64,000 nucleotides of DNA from Bacteroidia bacterium (GCA_026391655.1 JAPLDR010000019.1:49831-113830); one strand, 5' to 3'. Positions 45,728 to 55,931 are shown, counted from the stretch's first letter. The notes: a model not told the origin generated them from the letters alone. Program-made: numbers and translations.

Positions 45728-47209
45728 TTATACCGGCATTTCCGGTAAAGACCACGGAGCACGGTAAGTGTGTTTAATCAATTCAGCTGCATATGCCTTA
45801 GCACTAACCGGATCTGTAAATGTTTTATTGAATGTCGGGTGACCATCATGGATGCTAAACCCATCTTCAATAACAGTTTTAATCTGCTCGTCATCATTGA
45901 GGTTGGTGAACTGCATTTTTGGGCCGTCCCAGCTTAACTCTTTGTTCAAGGTTTGAAGACGAACTGCCAAAACGCCCATCACTACCATTTCGTTGAATGG
46001 TCCGGCTTCGCTGAAATCGGAAGCTGATTTTTGACGAGATTCAGGTGCCTCTTTCGCAGCGCGAACCCAGTCCATTTCGTGTGAAGTTGCAACGCGACGA
46101 CGGAATTTGGGAGCTTCTGGTTTGCGACCCGATAATAACCAGGGATTAACGCCATAACAGCCACAGATTAATTTATCTTTAGTTCCATGGAAAATAACAC
46201 CACCACCCTGATCATTAGGATTTTTACCTGCCGGCCATCCTTCGGGAAGCATCATTTTGATTCCACCGTCATACCAGAATACTTCAACTGCCGGAAGCTT
46301 AACTTTAAAATCCTTAGGCTTAACTCTTTCTGGAAAAGTAAGACGTACTGACTGTGCTGTTGGAGCACAATCGGTCAGAAGTAGCGTTGAGTTTCCTTGT
46401 GCTTTGGTTGGATAACCCAATTTGAGGCCAACGAACACCGGATGTAAGATATGACAAGCCATATCTCCTAAAGCTCCGGTTCCGTAAGCCCACCAGCCGC
46501 GCCAATTCCATGGATGATAGACTTCATTATAAGGACGCATCTTGGCAGGTCCTGTAAACAAATCCCAATCCAGCGTTTCCGGAACCCACTGCCCCTGTTT
46601 AGGAGTAGTTAAACCTTGCGGCCAGATAGGACGATCTGTAAACGCCTCAACTTTAGTGATTTCTCCAATTTCGCCGTTAGCAATCCATTCGCACGTGAGA
46701 TTTACACCTTCAGCTGATGAGCCCTGATTACCCATCTGAGTAGCAACTTTGTATTTATCAGCCAGTTTGGTCAATAATCGTGATTCGTATACAGAGTGAG
46801 TAAGCGGTTTTTGTACATAAACGTGTTTGCCCATGGTGATGGCGTGGGAAGCAATAATTGCATGTGTATGATCAGCTGTAGCAACTAAAACTCCATCGAT
46901 TGATTTTCCAAGTTCATCGTACATAACTCTCCAGTCTTTGTACTTTTTAGCTTCGGGAAATTCTTTAAAACAGTTGTCAGCGTACTTCCAGTCAACATCG
47001 CATAATCCAATGATGTTTTCCGATTTAAGGTTTTTCAAATTTCCATGTCCCATACCGCCAATCCCAACAGCAGCGATATTTAACTTGTCGCTGGGAGCCC
47101 GATGACCAAGGCCTGCAATTGTGTTCGAGGGTAGAATAGTGATTGCTGCTGCAGCTGCTGCACTCGTTCCTAAAAACCCCCTTCTTGAAACTTTGTTGTT
47201 TTCTTTCAT
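45728..47209 (-). CDS. Tat-exported Gfo/Idh/MocA-family oxidoreductase
   Basis: A 493-residue protein with a twin-arginine signal (SRRGFLGTSAA). The Rossmann motif AAVGIGGMGHGN and the substrate-site VQKPLTHSVYES, with the usual Lys of EKP, mark the family; the C-terminal half is the alpha/beta sugar-binding domain. Such secreted members are common in Bacteroidota and Planctomycetes and act on sugars or sugar acids with a bound cofactor. The start codon lies inside a conserved leader hairpin. Confidence 0.88.
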   Translation of the reverse strand: MKENNKVSRRGFLGTSAAAAAAITILPSNTIAGLGHRAPSDKLNIAAVGIGGMGHGNLKNLKSENIIGLCDVDWKYADNCFKEFPEAKKYKDWRVMYDELGKSIDGVLVATADHTHAIIASHAITMGKHVYVQKPLTHSVYESRLLTKLADKYKVATQMGNQGSSAEGVNLTCEWIANGEIGEITKVEAFTDRPIWPQGLTTPKQGQWVPETLDWDLFTGPAKMRPYNEVYHPWNWRGWWAYGTGALGDMACHILHPVFVGLKLGYPTKAQGNSTLLLTDCAPTAQSVRLTFPERVKPKDFKVKLPAVEVFWYDGGIKMMLPEGWPAGKNPNDQGGGVIFHGTKDKLICGCYGVNPWLLSGRKPEAPKFRRRVATSHEMDWVRAAKEAPESRQKSASDFSEAGPFNEMVVMGVLAVRLQTLNKELSWDGPKMQFTNLNDDEQIKTVIEDGFSIHDGHPTFNKTFTDPVSAKAYAAELIKHTYRAPWSLPEMPV

Positions 47210-47290
47210 CCGTGAATAATTTGTTTTAATGGCCGGATGGAACTCGCATGTGAAATTTTCATCCGTGTTTGTGTTTAGCGAACATGCTCG
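47207..47290 (-). promoter_or_regulatory. Leader hairpin element, copy 2, over the oxidoreductase start
   Basis: In the mRNA, CATCCG (complement of 47234-47239) pairs with CGGATG (complement of 47207-47212), the latter containing the AUG of the oxidoreductase gene. The sequence matches copy 1 at 6797-6886 with a paired change in the stem. Farther upstream, CAAAAATA at 47407-47414 is the complement of TATTTTTG, a possible -7 box. The rest of 47291-47560 shows nothing. Confidence 0.5.
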
Positions 47291-47560
47291 TTTTATGGTA
47301 ATGAATTAATCCATAAAGTTTGATGGTTTGTAATTGACAGCTAAAGATATTGGTTCTTAACGATACCAGCAAATTTTCCACTCTTTTTGTTTCGCTTTCC
47401 CCGATACAAAAATATCTCTCACGATATTGCACTTTTAATTAATTGTATCATTGATAATTGTCCGAATTGATTTCAAATGAACAATTGATTCTTTTTAATT
47501 GCCGGATTGGTAAAATCTTTTTAGAGGTTTGTCTAAATTTTGAAGATTCAAATCCATCAG

Positions 47561-48586
47561 CTATTTTTCTAACAAAATGACTCTTATTGGCAGATGATCG
47601 CTTGTTCCGCCGTGGTACTTCGGACCCAGATAGGTTCTGAAAGGTTTTTCTCCCAGATAAGTTGGGTCGGGTTCGAGTAAAAAATCAAAATTGCAAATTC
47701 CGCTTTGTTCGGTTTCTAATTTTAAACTACTTTTTGACAGTAAATTAACAGAACATATCATCTGGTCAAATAGTTCCCATTGCCCACCGTTCCGGATTGT
47801 TCCTTCTGCACGCTTTGTCCAAAGTGTTGATAGGTTAATTAACCAGGAAGGGTTATTGTTTCCGGGATAGGGTAGCGCTTTCAGTATTGAGGTAAAACAT
47901 TTTTCTTTCGGTGTAGCATTAAAATCACCCATCAGTAAAACATTGGCATTCGGATTTTTAATCAACAGTGAATCAAGGCATTTTCTTAAAATCCGGGCAG
48001 TAATATCCCGTTTCTCTTTGGTTTCAATATATCCGCCGCTTCTCGAGGGCCAATGGTTAACAAAGAAATGGACTTGTTCCTTTCCCAGTTCAGCCTTAAA
48101 ATGAAGAATATCACGCGATTTGAAGTCGTATTTCCCTTCGTTTGAAACCGATATATGCTCATAATCAATAGGTATTATTCTATCTTTCCGATAAAGTAAG
48201 GCCACATCAATTCCTCGCGGATCGGGCGACTCTTTATGAATAATTCCATATGGAACTTTGTTTAATGGGGTTTTACTGATCAGTTGTTCAATCACCCAAA
48301 GATTTTCAACCTCGGCAAGGCCAATAATATCAGGGAATTGACCATTACCGGCTGTAATCAGTGATTTATAAATCATTTTGATCTTATCCTCAAAACGTTC
48401 TTTTGTCCAATGTCTTTGGTTAAGAGGTGTAAATTCCTCATCTGATGTTAAGGGATCATCCCATGTATCGAAAAGATTTTCAACATTGTAGAAAACAATA
48501 TTGTATTTGGTTTGTGCTTTGACCGGCAAATTGGCTACCGGATAAACTGCAACAAGAATAAGGAACCATTTCAGAATTCCCGGCAT
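47561..48586 (-). CDS. Secreted endonuclease/exonuclease/phosphatase-family protein
   Basis: A 341-residue protein with a signal peptide (about residues 1-24, VKAQ). The EEP fold motifs are present: YNVENLFDTWDD (Asn), GLAEVEN (metal Glu), NHWPSR (His), MGDFNATP (Asp/Asn) and TSDHLPI (catalytic Asp-His). The family covers DNases, sphingomyelinases and phosphatases; the substrate cannot be read from sequence. Four bases separate it from the upstream lipoprotein gene. Confidence 0.88.
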   Translation of the reverse strand: MPGILKWFLILVAVYPVANLPVKAQTKYNIVFYNVENLFDTWDDPLTSDEEFTPLNQRHWTKERFEDKIKMIYKSLITAGNGQFPDIIGLAEVENLWVIEQLISKTPLNKVPYGIIHKESPDPRGIDVALLYRKDRIIPIDYEHISVSNEGKYDFKSRDILHFKAELGKEQVHFFVNHWPSRSGGYIETKEKRDITARILRKCLDSLLIKNPNANVLLMGDFNATPKEKCFTSILKALPYPGNNNPSWLINLSTLWTKRAEGTIRNGGQWELFDQMICSVNLLSKSSLKLETEQSGICNFDFLLEPDPTYLGEKPFRTYLGPKYHGGTSDHLPIRVILLEK

Positions 48587-48589
48587 TAA

Positions 48590-50026
48590 CTATTTCTTTG
48601 TTCCGTTCTTTTTTTCGATTCGTTCAAATGCCCCAAGATCGGGACCTTCATCACTTATCCTGCTATCATATTTTAAATCAAGAGGATACAGCTTGCCATA
48701 AGTGGTTTTGCCATAATCCTTAACAATCGATAGAGTGTCTAATTCGAAATTCCCTTTATAAGGATTCTTAAAACGTGGATTTACATTCCGAATGATATCA
48801 ACAAAGCGGCTGGATTCAGCTAGTTTAAAAGTATCGGATATCTGGATAAGACTTCTGTCGAACAGATAGTTCGATCCGCCTTGTTTGTCCATAGAAATTA
48901 GTAATTCGTTTACACGGTTGCCTGTAATGATACAATTACCAAAAGTGGCCTCTTTTAAATCACCGACATACCTTACACCGCTTTTGATATCAACCAGATA
49001 ATTTGATACAATCAGCGTCTCGGTTGTTCGCATCCCAGAGGATAATTTATTGTAATAGTTGGCAAAAGTGGTGTGGTAGAATTGGTAATCACCGCCAAGC
49101 AGAAGTGCTGTATTGTAATATCTTACATTTGAAATAACACAGTTGTAAGCCAGGATTTTAGATTTCATTGCCCAGATTCCTGACCAGCTCATATTCTCAA
49201 TGCGTGTATTTGACAGCTCTACGGATGCATATCCGCTGTGTTCGATTGTCCCTACTTGCAAACCAATATTGGCATTTTTAATTATGGCATAATTGATTCT
49301 GTTGTTATGACTTCCCGAGTAGAGTATAATTCCGTTCCATTGATCAGGTATATCGTTGAATGCCGGTTCAAGACGATCGCCCTTAAATACTACTGGCTCC
49401 TCGAATGTCCCTGATATTTTTAATGTCCCTTTGACCTTCAATCCTGCGTTTTTATGAAAATAAACAGTGGTGCCTGACTCAATGGTCAGCATTTGACCTG
49501 AGTCTACTAACGCTTCATTGTAAACCAGATAAGGGCGCTCTTTATTCCAAACCGAAGTTTTTATTTTGTCGGATTTTATCAACACAAAATCTTGTCCCCA
49601 AGCCATTAATCGCACTTTTTGCTCGACATTATTAATTCTGAAAATAATTGAATCTTCAGTAACCAGCGGGATATTCTTTCCCGTTTTTTCCAGTATTGCC
49701 TCAACAAAAATAAAGATGCTGTCCCGCGCCGGAATCTGAACGTTATAAGTTTCGTTGGATGCTTCGCCGTTCACATTAAGACGAAAACCACTTTGCTTTC
49801 CACCAGCCAGCCTAACCGAGGAAATAACAATGTTTTCGTTTGTCTGGTTAATTACTCTGAGATTTTTGGTTGGTGAACCAATTGAGGTAAAAAGGGTGTC
49901 AAAAGTTACAGTATCTGACGAAAAATGAAGAACTGAGTCGGACGATGAGTTCATTTTCTCTTTTTCACAGGCATGAAAAAGAATGATCACACCAAGGAAT
50001 ATCAATATGTAAAATAAGCGCTTCAT
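48590..50026 (-). CDS. Right-handed beta-helix lipoprotein
   Basis: The ATG at 50026 gives 478 residues beginning MKRLFYILIFLG and a lipobox ending at HAC; a longer frame to 50083 adds 19 residues of no use. An Ig-like region (about 30-150) precedes a parallel beta-helix (about 170-420; IKNANIGLQVGTIEHSG, NTRIENMSWSGI). Such surface lipoproteins often bind or cleave polysaccharides, but no catalytic residues are evident. Confidence 0.78.
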   Translation of the reverse strand: MKRLFYILIFLGVIILFHACEKEKMNSSSDSVLHFSSDTVTFDTLFTSIGSPTKNLRVINQTNENIVISSVRLAGGKQSGFRLNVNGEASNETYNVQIPARDSIFIFVEAILEKTGKNIPLVTEDSIIFRINNVEQKVRLMAWGQDFVLIKSDKIKTSVWNKERPYLVYNEALVDSGQMLTIESGTTVYFHKNAGLKVKGTLKISGTFEEPVVFKGDRLEPAFNDIPDQWNGIILYSGSHNNRINYAIIKNANIGLQVGTIEHSGYASVELSNTRIENMSWSGIWAMKSKILAYNCVISNVRYYNTALLLGGDYQFYHTTFANYYNKLSSGMRTTETLIVSNYLVDIKSGVRYVGDLKEATFGNCIITGNRVNELLISMDKQGGSNYLFDRSLIQISDTFKLAESSRFVDIIRNVNPRFKNPYKGNFELDTLSIVKDYGKTTYGKLYPLDLKYDSRISDEGPDLGAFERIEKKNGTKK

Positions 50027-50098
50027 TTTATTAATTGCCAGACAATTTATGTTAGAGATGACTACCCTAATATAGCACATCAAAGATAGAAATAATTA

Positions 50099-51568
50099 TT
50101 AGATGTCTTTAACGTTTTTTAACGAAAGCAGTGATTTTTTTTGAATTAAAAACAATCCAAGAAAAGTAATTCCTCCGTTAATTATAATTAGTTCAAAACC
50201 AATTTGATAGCCATTTAACAATTGCTCCGAAAAAGCATCAATCATCCATGCAATGAATGGTGAGCAGATAGTTACAAGTGGCACCCAACGGTCTTTGACG
50301 TGTTTTTTGGTAAGAAGTCCGAATGCAAAAAGCCCAAGTAATGGCCCATAAGTATAGCCGGCTGCTTTAAAAACAGCGACAACAACACTTTGATCATTGA
50401 TGATTCTAAAGATCATGATCACCATAAACAGCAATAGCGAAAACCCAATATGTGTACGTCGCAGCAGCCTTTGCTTCAGTTCCTGAGGACGATTCTTAAT
50501 ATCCAAAAAATCAACGCAAAAGGCCGTAGTCAATGAAGTGAGGGCTGAATCTGCACTTGCATAATTGGCCGCTGTAATTCCAAGCAAAAAGAAGATTCCA
50601 ATCATAACGTTCATATGGTTGAGCGCAAGCATCGGAAAAAGGTAATCCGACTTTGGAGGCAGCTTAATTCCATTCACATCGGCAAAAATGTAGAGTAAAA
50701 CGCCAAGCAACAGGAACAGCCCGACGACAAAAACAAAAATCGCACTGAAGGTTAGCATGTTTTTTTGAGATTCCTTCAAACTTTTGCAGGTAAGGTTCTT
50801 TTGCATCATATCCTGATCGAGACCCACCATCACGATGGTAACAAAGATTCCAGCAATGAATTGTTTAAAAAAGTATTTCCCCGATTTCATATCCCAGTCA
50901 AAGATTTTTGAATATGGATGTTCGTTTATTTTTTGAAATGTTTCTCCAACCGACCAGCCAAAACTTGAAAATATAAAATAGATGGTCATTACCACAGCAG
51001 TGAGCAGGAAGATGGTCTGTAAAGAGTCGGTCCAGATGATAGTTTTAACGCCTCCTCTATAAGTATAAACCCAGATCAGAAAAATACTGATCAGAACAGT
51101 AGCGCCAAAAGGAACTCCAAGTGCATCGAAAAGTGCCAATTGCAGTACTTCGGCCACTAAATACATTCGAAAGGCAGCACCTATGGTTCTTGAAAGGAGG
51201 AAAAAGAAAGATCCCGATTTGTAGGAGTAAAAGCCAAACCGCTGTTCGAGATAGGCGTAAATCGAAATAAGATTAAGTTTATAATATACAGGTAAAAGAA
51301 CAAGCGCAACAATCCAGAAACCGACCAGATTACCCATGATAAACTCGAAATAAGTACTTGCCGAGTTTCCAACTTCGCCGGGAACCGAAATGAAAGTAAC
51401 GCCTGATATTGTTGTCCCGATCATTCCGAAGGCTACGACAAACCAGGGAGATTTTCGGTTTGCGGTGAAAAAAGAATCGGTCGTGGCCGACTTGCCGGTG
51501 ATTTGAGCAATAATTATAAGCATGAGAAAATAACTTCCCAGCAATATCGCCACCAAAATTGGATTCAT
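50099..51568 (-). CDS. Sodium:solute symporter (SSS family)
   Basis: A 489-residue, roughly 13-helix transporter. FGMIGTTISGVTFISVPG near residue 50 and RTIGAAFRMYLVAEVLQ are typical SSS sequences, as is YTYRGGVKTIIWTDSLQ. It couples sodium entry to uptake of a sugar, sialic acid or similar solute; specificity is not clear. The 186 bases before it hold only spurious frames. Confidence 0.88.
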   Translation of the reverse strand: MNPILVAILLGSYFLMLIIIAQITGKSATTDSFFTANRKSPWFVVAFGMIGTTISGVTFISVPGEVGNSASTYFEFIMGNLVGFWIVALVLLPVYYKLNLISIYAYLEQRFGFYSYKSGSFFFLLSRTIGAAFRMYLVAEVLQLALFDALGVPFGATVLISIFLIWVYTYRGGVKTIIWTDSLQTIFLLTAVVMTIYFIFSSFGWSVGETFQKINEHPYSKIFDWDMKSGKYFFKQFIAGIFVTIVMVGLDQDMMQKNLTCKSLKESQKNMLTFSAIFVFVVGLFLLLGVLLYIFADVNGIKLPPKSDYLFPMLALNHMNVMIGIFFLLGITAANYASADSALTSLTTAFCVDFLDIKNRPQELKQRLLRRTHIGFSLLLFMVIMIFRIINDQSVVVAVFKAAGYTYGPLLGLFAFGLLTKKHVKDRWVPLVTICSPFIAWMIDAFSEQLLNGYQIGFELIIINGGITFLGLFLIQKKSLLSLKNVKDI

Positions 51569-51754
51569 TTAAAAATTCGTTTAATCGTTAATTTCTTTTG
51601 AATTTCCCTGTTCATGCCAGATAAAGCTGACCGTAGTTTTGATTTCCTGCGAAAGTATTGATATGATTTAATAAAAAAGAAACTTTGCAGTTGTTTTTTA
51701 CAAAAAAAACTTTTTAATCGGCGTGGGTTAAAAATTGTATCAGAATTGGAAATA

Positions 51755-53446
51755 TCAAAGGATTTCTTCGATGGTATAAGTCTGTTCAATTTTAATGTCA
51801 ACATTCTTTTTCTTCAGTTTATTCACATAATAGACTGAGATAACTATAGAGGTAATGGCAAAAAAGAGGAATATTATTATTCTGTAGATAAGATCAATAC
51901 TTGCCAGATCTATCAGAAATAAATAAAATGCAGCAACAATTAAATTGGCCATTGCCATCCATCGATACTTGAAGCTTTTTACAATAATACTAAGTACAAC
52001 ATAGATTCCTGCAATAAAAAGCCACGAAACTATGATATATTGCCCTGGTAATCCTTTGTAAGTTGCATATAGTATCGAGAAAAACAGTGTAAACAAGTAT
52101 ATGTTCCGGATAAAGTCGGTTTTTATATTCAATCGTTCTTTCTGCCAATTGATAATCCTGGCTGAAAACAATGCAACAGCGGGGATTGAAAAATTTACTG
52201 CTTGTAATGTTCCCGAAATATTATAATACGCAATTACCAGTATTAACAGAAGAAATGTATTCATTAGCGTTATTATCTGCGATCTGTACCAAAGTGCTAA
52301 TGCCAGAACCAGAAAACTTTGGCAGATAAGCAATAAAAATGAATCCGGGAAATGATAGTTACCATAAATAGTTACACTAATTGCAATAAATCCAAACAAT
52401 GCATAAAACGCCGGAGCGAATTTCCATTGTGAATAAAACTTGAGCAGGACAGAATAAGCAATACAGTAAATTGAAATTGCCGTGAAGAATGGTACATAGG
52501 CATTCGGAAAATATCTCATTACCAGTGCAAACATCAAAATCGAATAAGCGGATCCAGCAAGCAGAATTGTTAATAGAATCAAATTTCCGGGATACGATTT
52601 GTTGGGTTTCCTTAATGCGACCAGAGAATAGATGGCCGTTGTTATTGAAAAATAAATGAATGCAAAGTGATATGTTAAATCAGCAGATATTTTAACCGAT
52701 GATACAGAATTTTGGAACAGCCAGATCAGATTTATTAAAAAGCTTATGCATAAGATAAAAATGAGTGCTTTCCACCAATTGTATTTCCAGAATGAATACA
52801 TTACCAACCCTGTAGTTGTGATTGAAATCAGAAAAAACGGTTGTGACTGCTTACAAACAAAAGCGGTAATCAATGCGAAAGTAAAAGCCAAACCAGCCAA
52901 AGCCTGCGATTGCTTTTTTACAGCAGAATATAACTGAACCCCAATCATCATCAGCAATAAAATTGTTGCAAACAACTGATTTGTTACTATTGGTTTGATG
53001 TTATAATAATGTAATCGCAGAATGATGTAGTACAAAATGATAAATCCAAAAAGATTAAACACAAACGACAGGTAGGAAAAATTCTTTCGGAAATAATGTG
53101 ACATTGTAAAAACTCCGGCTACACTTATTATACCAACAATAAAGGATATCAATGGCTTACCTGAATCGTTAAAATACTGCCACAAAAACGTTACAGCAAA
53201 AAACAATACGATACTCCCCAGCCAGGCTAAACCATATTCACCAAGATTGGTTTCAAATGGTGAGCTTTGCGAGAAATTTAAGTTGACGGAATCGGAGTCT
53301 TCTTCTGTTTCTTTTCCCGGAAAAGCCTGTACCTGATTAATTTGTTCTTTGTTTGATTCCAATCGTGTAATCCGCTCTTCAAGTGAATCTAAACGGTTTA
53401 GAATTTCTTTTAAGTCTGCTGTTTTCAAATCATCTGGATTCATCAT
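51755..53446 (-). CDS. Polytopic DUF2339-like membrane protein
   Basis: The ATG at 53446 gives 563 residues (MMNPDDLK) preceded by GGGAG; an ATG at 53464 would overlap the NrfD gene by 11 bases. A short coiled coil (about 15-40, LDSLEERITRLESN) is followed by some 15-17 membrane helices to near residue 550. This layout matches DUF2339. The function is unknown. It may be the last gene of the cytochrome-ferredoxin-NrfD transcript. Confidence 0.72.
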   Translation of the reverse strand: MMNPDDLKTADLKEILNRLDSLEERITRLESNKEQINQVQAFPGKETEEDSDSVNLNFSQSSPFETNLGEYGLAWLGSIVLFFAVTFLWQYFNDSGKPLISFIVGIISVAGVFTMSHYFRKNFSYLSFVFNLFGFIILYYIILRLHYYNIKPIVTNQLFATILLLMMIGVQLYSAVKKQSQALAGLAFTFALITAFVCKQSQPFFLISITTTGLVMYSFWKYNWWKALIFILCISFLINLIWLFQNSVSSVKISADLTYHFAFIYFSITTAIYSLVALRKPNKSYPGNLILLTILLAGSAYSILMFALVMRYFPNAYVPFFTAISIYCIAYSVLLKFYSQWKFAPAFYALFGFIAISVTIYGNYHFPDSFLLLICQSFLVLALALWYRSQIITLMNTFLLLILVIAYYNISGTLQAVNFSIPAVALFSARIINWQKERLNIKTDFIRNIYLFTLFFSILYATYKGLPGQYIIVSWLFIAGIYVVLSIIVKSFKYRWMAMANLIVAAFYLFLIDLASIDLIYRIIIFLFFAITSIVISVYYVNKLKKKNVDIKIEQTYTIEEIL

Positions 53447-53453
53447 AAACTCC

Positions 53454-54656
53454 CTAAATTTCATGATCTACTTCTATTTTTTTCCAGGGCGGCAACAGCC
53501 ATAACAGGAATGCCAGAATAATAAACGGAATAATTAACCAGATCGAAGCCATTAAATAACCTTCTGCGCCAATAAGTCCGATTTTGAAGCTTGTATATCC
53601 GTAAAAACTTTTCGAAAATAATTGTCCGCCAATAACGACATTCCATCGCATGAAGAATATCCCGACAAGAATCAGCGAAGCAACAACCAGATAGATTCTT
53701 TTTCTTATTTGTTCTTTAGGTTTGTAAAACTGGAATGTCCCCAGTGTAAGCAATGGCAAAATGGTTCCAAATAATCCCTGCATAAAGAACAATGTAAAGA
53801 AGAGTTTTCCGAACACCAGTTTATGGAGAGCTTCAAACGATTCTTCAGCCTCGTAAATCCGGTGAATCTGATCCAAACCTTCAAGTGCAAAATCAATGAT
53901 CAGAAAGTAGAACAGATATTTTGCAATCATATCCAGGCAGGCCATATCGATGGATAATTTGCGAATTTTTGTAAGCAGAATATAGATAAGCATAACTAAT
54001 GCAATTCCGGAAACCATAGCTGAAAAAAGAAAAATCACCGGCATAAGAACAGTAGACCACCAGGGATTCGCTTTTATCGATCCAAAAATGAACCCGACAT
54101 AACCGTGAAGTAAAAACGCCGATGGTATACCTATAACAGTAACGATATATCCCAACTTATTATCTAACGCGACTGCTTTGGGCGAAATGTCTGTTGTCCA
54201 TAAAGAGAGAACCTTATATAGAAATCGTTTAAATCCTTTTGTTTCATTGGCCCATATTACCATATCGCGACGATAGTCAAACCAGATTTCCAGTAACAAT
54301 ACAACCATCAGGTACCATAAATAAACAAACCCAAAAATTGCCATGGCTGAGCTTAAATGTGGTGTAATCATTATTTCATAAGCCCTGAATGGTTTTCCCA
54401 AATGGCTGATAAGTGGCATAGTCGCAACTAACATGAATGCTAATGCTGTTAGTAAAGCAAGGCCGTAGGTGGGTTTGAGTATGCGCAATTTAAATATGCG
54501 CTCAAGTGAGGCAAGGATAAAGGCGCCTGCTACCAAACCGGTTATATAAGGATAAAGCACGATGAGTATACTCCAGTTTAGTTCAATTTCATTGGGGTAA
54601 ACATATCCTTCAACTTTTGAAAGGACTTCGTATAGGTTCTGTAAATGATCTTCCAT
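53454..54656 (-). CDS. NrfD-type quinone-reactive membrane subunit
   Basis: A 400-residue protein with about ten membrane helices and the NrfD/PsrC pattern (WSILIVLYPYITGLVAGAF; PLISHLGKPFRAYEIM; PHLSSAMAIFGFVYL). These subunits exchange electrons with menaquinone and pass them to a ferredoxin-like partner, here encoded one base upstream (stop 54658). No molybdopterin catalytic subunit is near, as in Hmc/Qrc-like modules. Confidence 0.87.
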   Translation of the reverse strand: MEDHLQNLYEVLSKVEGYVYPNEIELNWSILIVLYPYITGLVAGAFILASLERIFKLRILKPTYGLALLTALAFMLVATMPLISHLGKPFRAYEIMITPHLSSAMAIFGFVYLWYLMVVLLLEIWFDYRRDMVIWANETKGFKRFLYKVLSLWTTDISPKAVALDNKLGYIVTVIGIPSAFLLHGYVGFIFGSIKANPWWSTVLMPVIFLFSAMVSGIALVMLIYILLTKIRKLSIDMACLDMIAKYLFYFLIIDFALEGLDQIHRIYEAEESFEALHKLVFGKLFFTLFFMQGLFGTILPLLTLGTFQFYKPKEQIRKRIYLVVASLILVGIFFMRWNVVIGGQLFSKSFYGYTSFKIGLIGAEGYLMASIWLIIPFIILAFLLWLLPPWKKIEVDHEI

Positions 54657-54657
54657 A

Positions 54658-55425
54658 TTATCTTACCTCCGGGCTTAAAGCGTTATAGAATAATTTTGAA
54701 CCTGTATTTAAATGTGGTTTAATAACCATGCAAGTATGATTTTTCAGAAAGTAATTAAGTTTACTTTTGGGGTCGTTTAAATCGCCAAAAATTCTTGCTT
54801 CTGTAGGGCATATTTCGAAGCATGCCGGTTGTAAACCTTTTTTAAGGCGATGAATGCATAACGTGCATTTGTCAACAGTACCTTTTTCCGGGTGAATATA
54901 CCGGCATCCGTAAGGACATGCCTGGACGCAATACCTGCAACCAATGCAATAATTCTCATCAACTAATACAATACCTTCAGGAGTTTCAAATGTTGCTCCG
55001 ACAGGACAAACCTGTACACATGGTGATTTGGCACAGTGATTACACATTTTGGGAACAAAGAAGGATTTAAATATTTCATTATCAGGGACTGATTGCTTAA
55101 AACCGTCTATTCCCCCATTAGGTGATTCTACGATGATGGTGCCATCATTTTTAATGGTATACTGCTCAACCCACGAACGGAAATAGAATGGTGCTTTCGG
55201 AACATTGTTTTCAAGTTTACACGCATTGGCACACTTTCCGCAACCGATGCACTTATTGATATCAATCCCGATTCCATACCATTTCCCTTCTCCTTTAGGT
55301 GGTTCAGTGGCGAAGAGTACACCGTCAAACGGGGCCAGCGCAGAGGTGACAGTAATTCCTCCAACAATGATTGTTCCTGCTTTGAAGAAATCTCTTCTTG
55401 AAAATTTAGATTTGTCCTGTGTCAT
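54658..55425 (-). CDS. Tat-exported four-cluster ferredoxin (NrfC/DmsB type)
   Basis: A 255-residue protein with a twin-arginine signal (SRRDFFKAG). Sixteen cysteines in four groups bind four [4Fe-4S] clusters: CIGCGKCANAC, CNHC...CVQVC, CIGCRYCVQAC and CTLC...CFEIC. It relays electrons between the NrfD subunit and the multiheme cytochrome in the periplasm. The start overlaps the cytochrome gene stop by four bases. Confidence 0.92.
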   Translation of the reverse strand: MTQDKSKFSRRDFFKAGTIIVGGITVTSALAPFDGVLFATEPPKGEGKWYGIGIDINKCIGCGKCANACKLENNVPKAPFYFRSWVEQYTIKNDGTIIVESPNGGIDGFKQSVPDNEIFKSFFVPKMCNHCAKSPCVQVCPVGATFETPEGIVLVDENYCIGCRYCVQACPYGCRYIHPEKGTVDKCTLCIHRLKKGLQPACFEICPTEARIFGDLNDPKSKLNYFLKNHTCMVIKPHLNTGSKLFYNALSPEVR

Positions 55426-55931
55426 GGTTGATGAGGATTATGACAATCAATACATTTGTATTCAACTTTAGTATCCAAATCCATAAGATTGTGATCTAAC
55501 ACATTTATTTGATGGATCATTGAAGTATTTATCGTATCGAACTGTATCTTAATACGGGCTGCATTTATCTGATGGCATATGGCACAATCTTTTCGTTGAA
55601 TTGGTTTATAAAGTACTAATGAATCAGGTATTTGTGCGGTATTAACCTTATCAATAAAAAGTGCATGTTTTAAACCTGGGCCATGACAGACTTCGCACTT
55701 AAGTTGTTTATGAAATCCCAGGGATTTGTCCTTGAGAATATCTTCATGACACTTTGCACAACTATCAGAACCTGCATAATGCAATTCCTTCATTGTATTC
55801 TCCTGAATTGCCTTTGCCCGATAATGGCCTAATTCACCAAAGGATTCTGGTTTTAAGACTTGTCGCATTATCAGAAAAAGTGCAATGAATATAGCAAACA
55901 CGCTGATCAGGCGTTTAATCTGTTGTGGCAT
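55422..55931 (-). CDS. Membrane-anchored tetraheme cytochrome c
   Basis: A 169-residue protein with an uncleaved-looking N-terminal helix (about residues 8-24) and four CxxCH heme sites: CAKCH, CEVCH, CAICH and CIDCH. It is the first gene of the module and overlaps the ferredoxin gene. The likely role is to donate or accept electrons in the periplasm, connecting the quinone pool to another partner. Confidence 0.9.
   Translation of the reverse strand: MPQQIKRLISVFAIFIALFLIMRQVLKPESFGELGHYRAKAIQENTMKELHYAGSDSCAKCHEDILKDKSLGFHKQLKCEVCHGPGLKHALFIDKVNTAQIPDSLVLYKPIQRKDCAICHQINAARIKIQFDTINTSMIHQINVLDHNLMDLDTKVEYKCIDCHNPHQP

Noticed and set aside
51565-51804. A 79-codon minus-strand frame before the SSS gene
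   Set aside because: It overlaps the DUF2339-like gene end, is Lys/Phe/Ser-rich and looks like translated AT-rich spacer.
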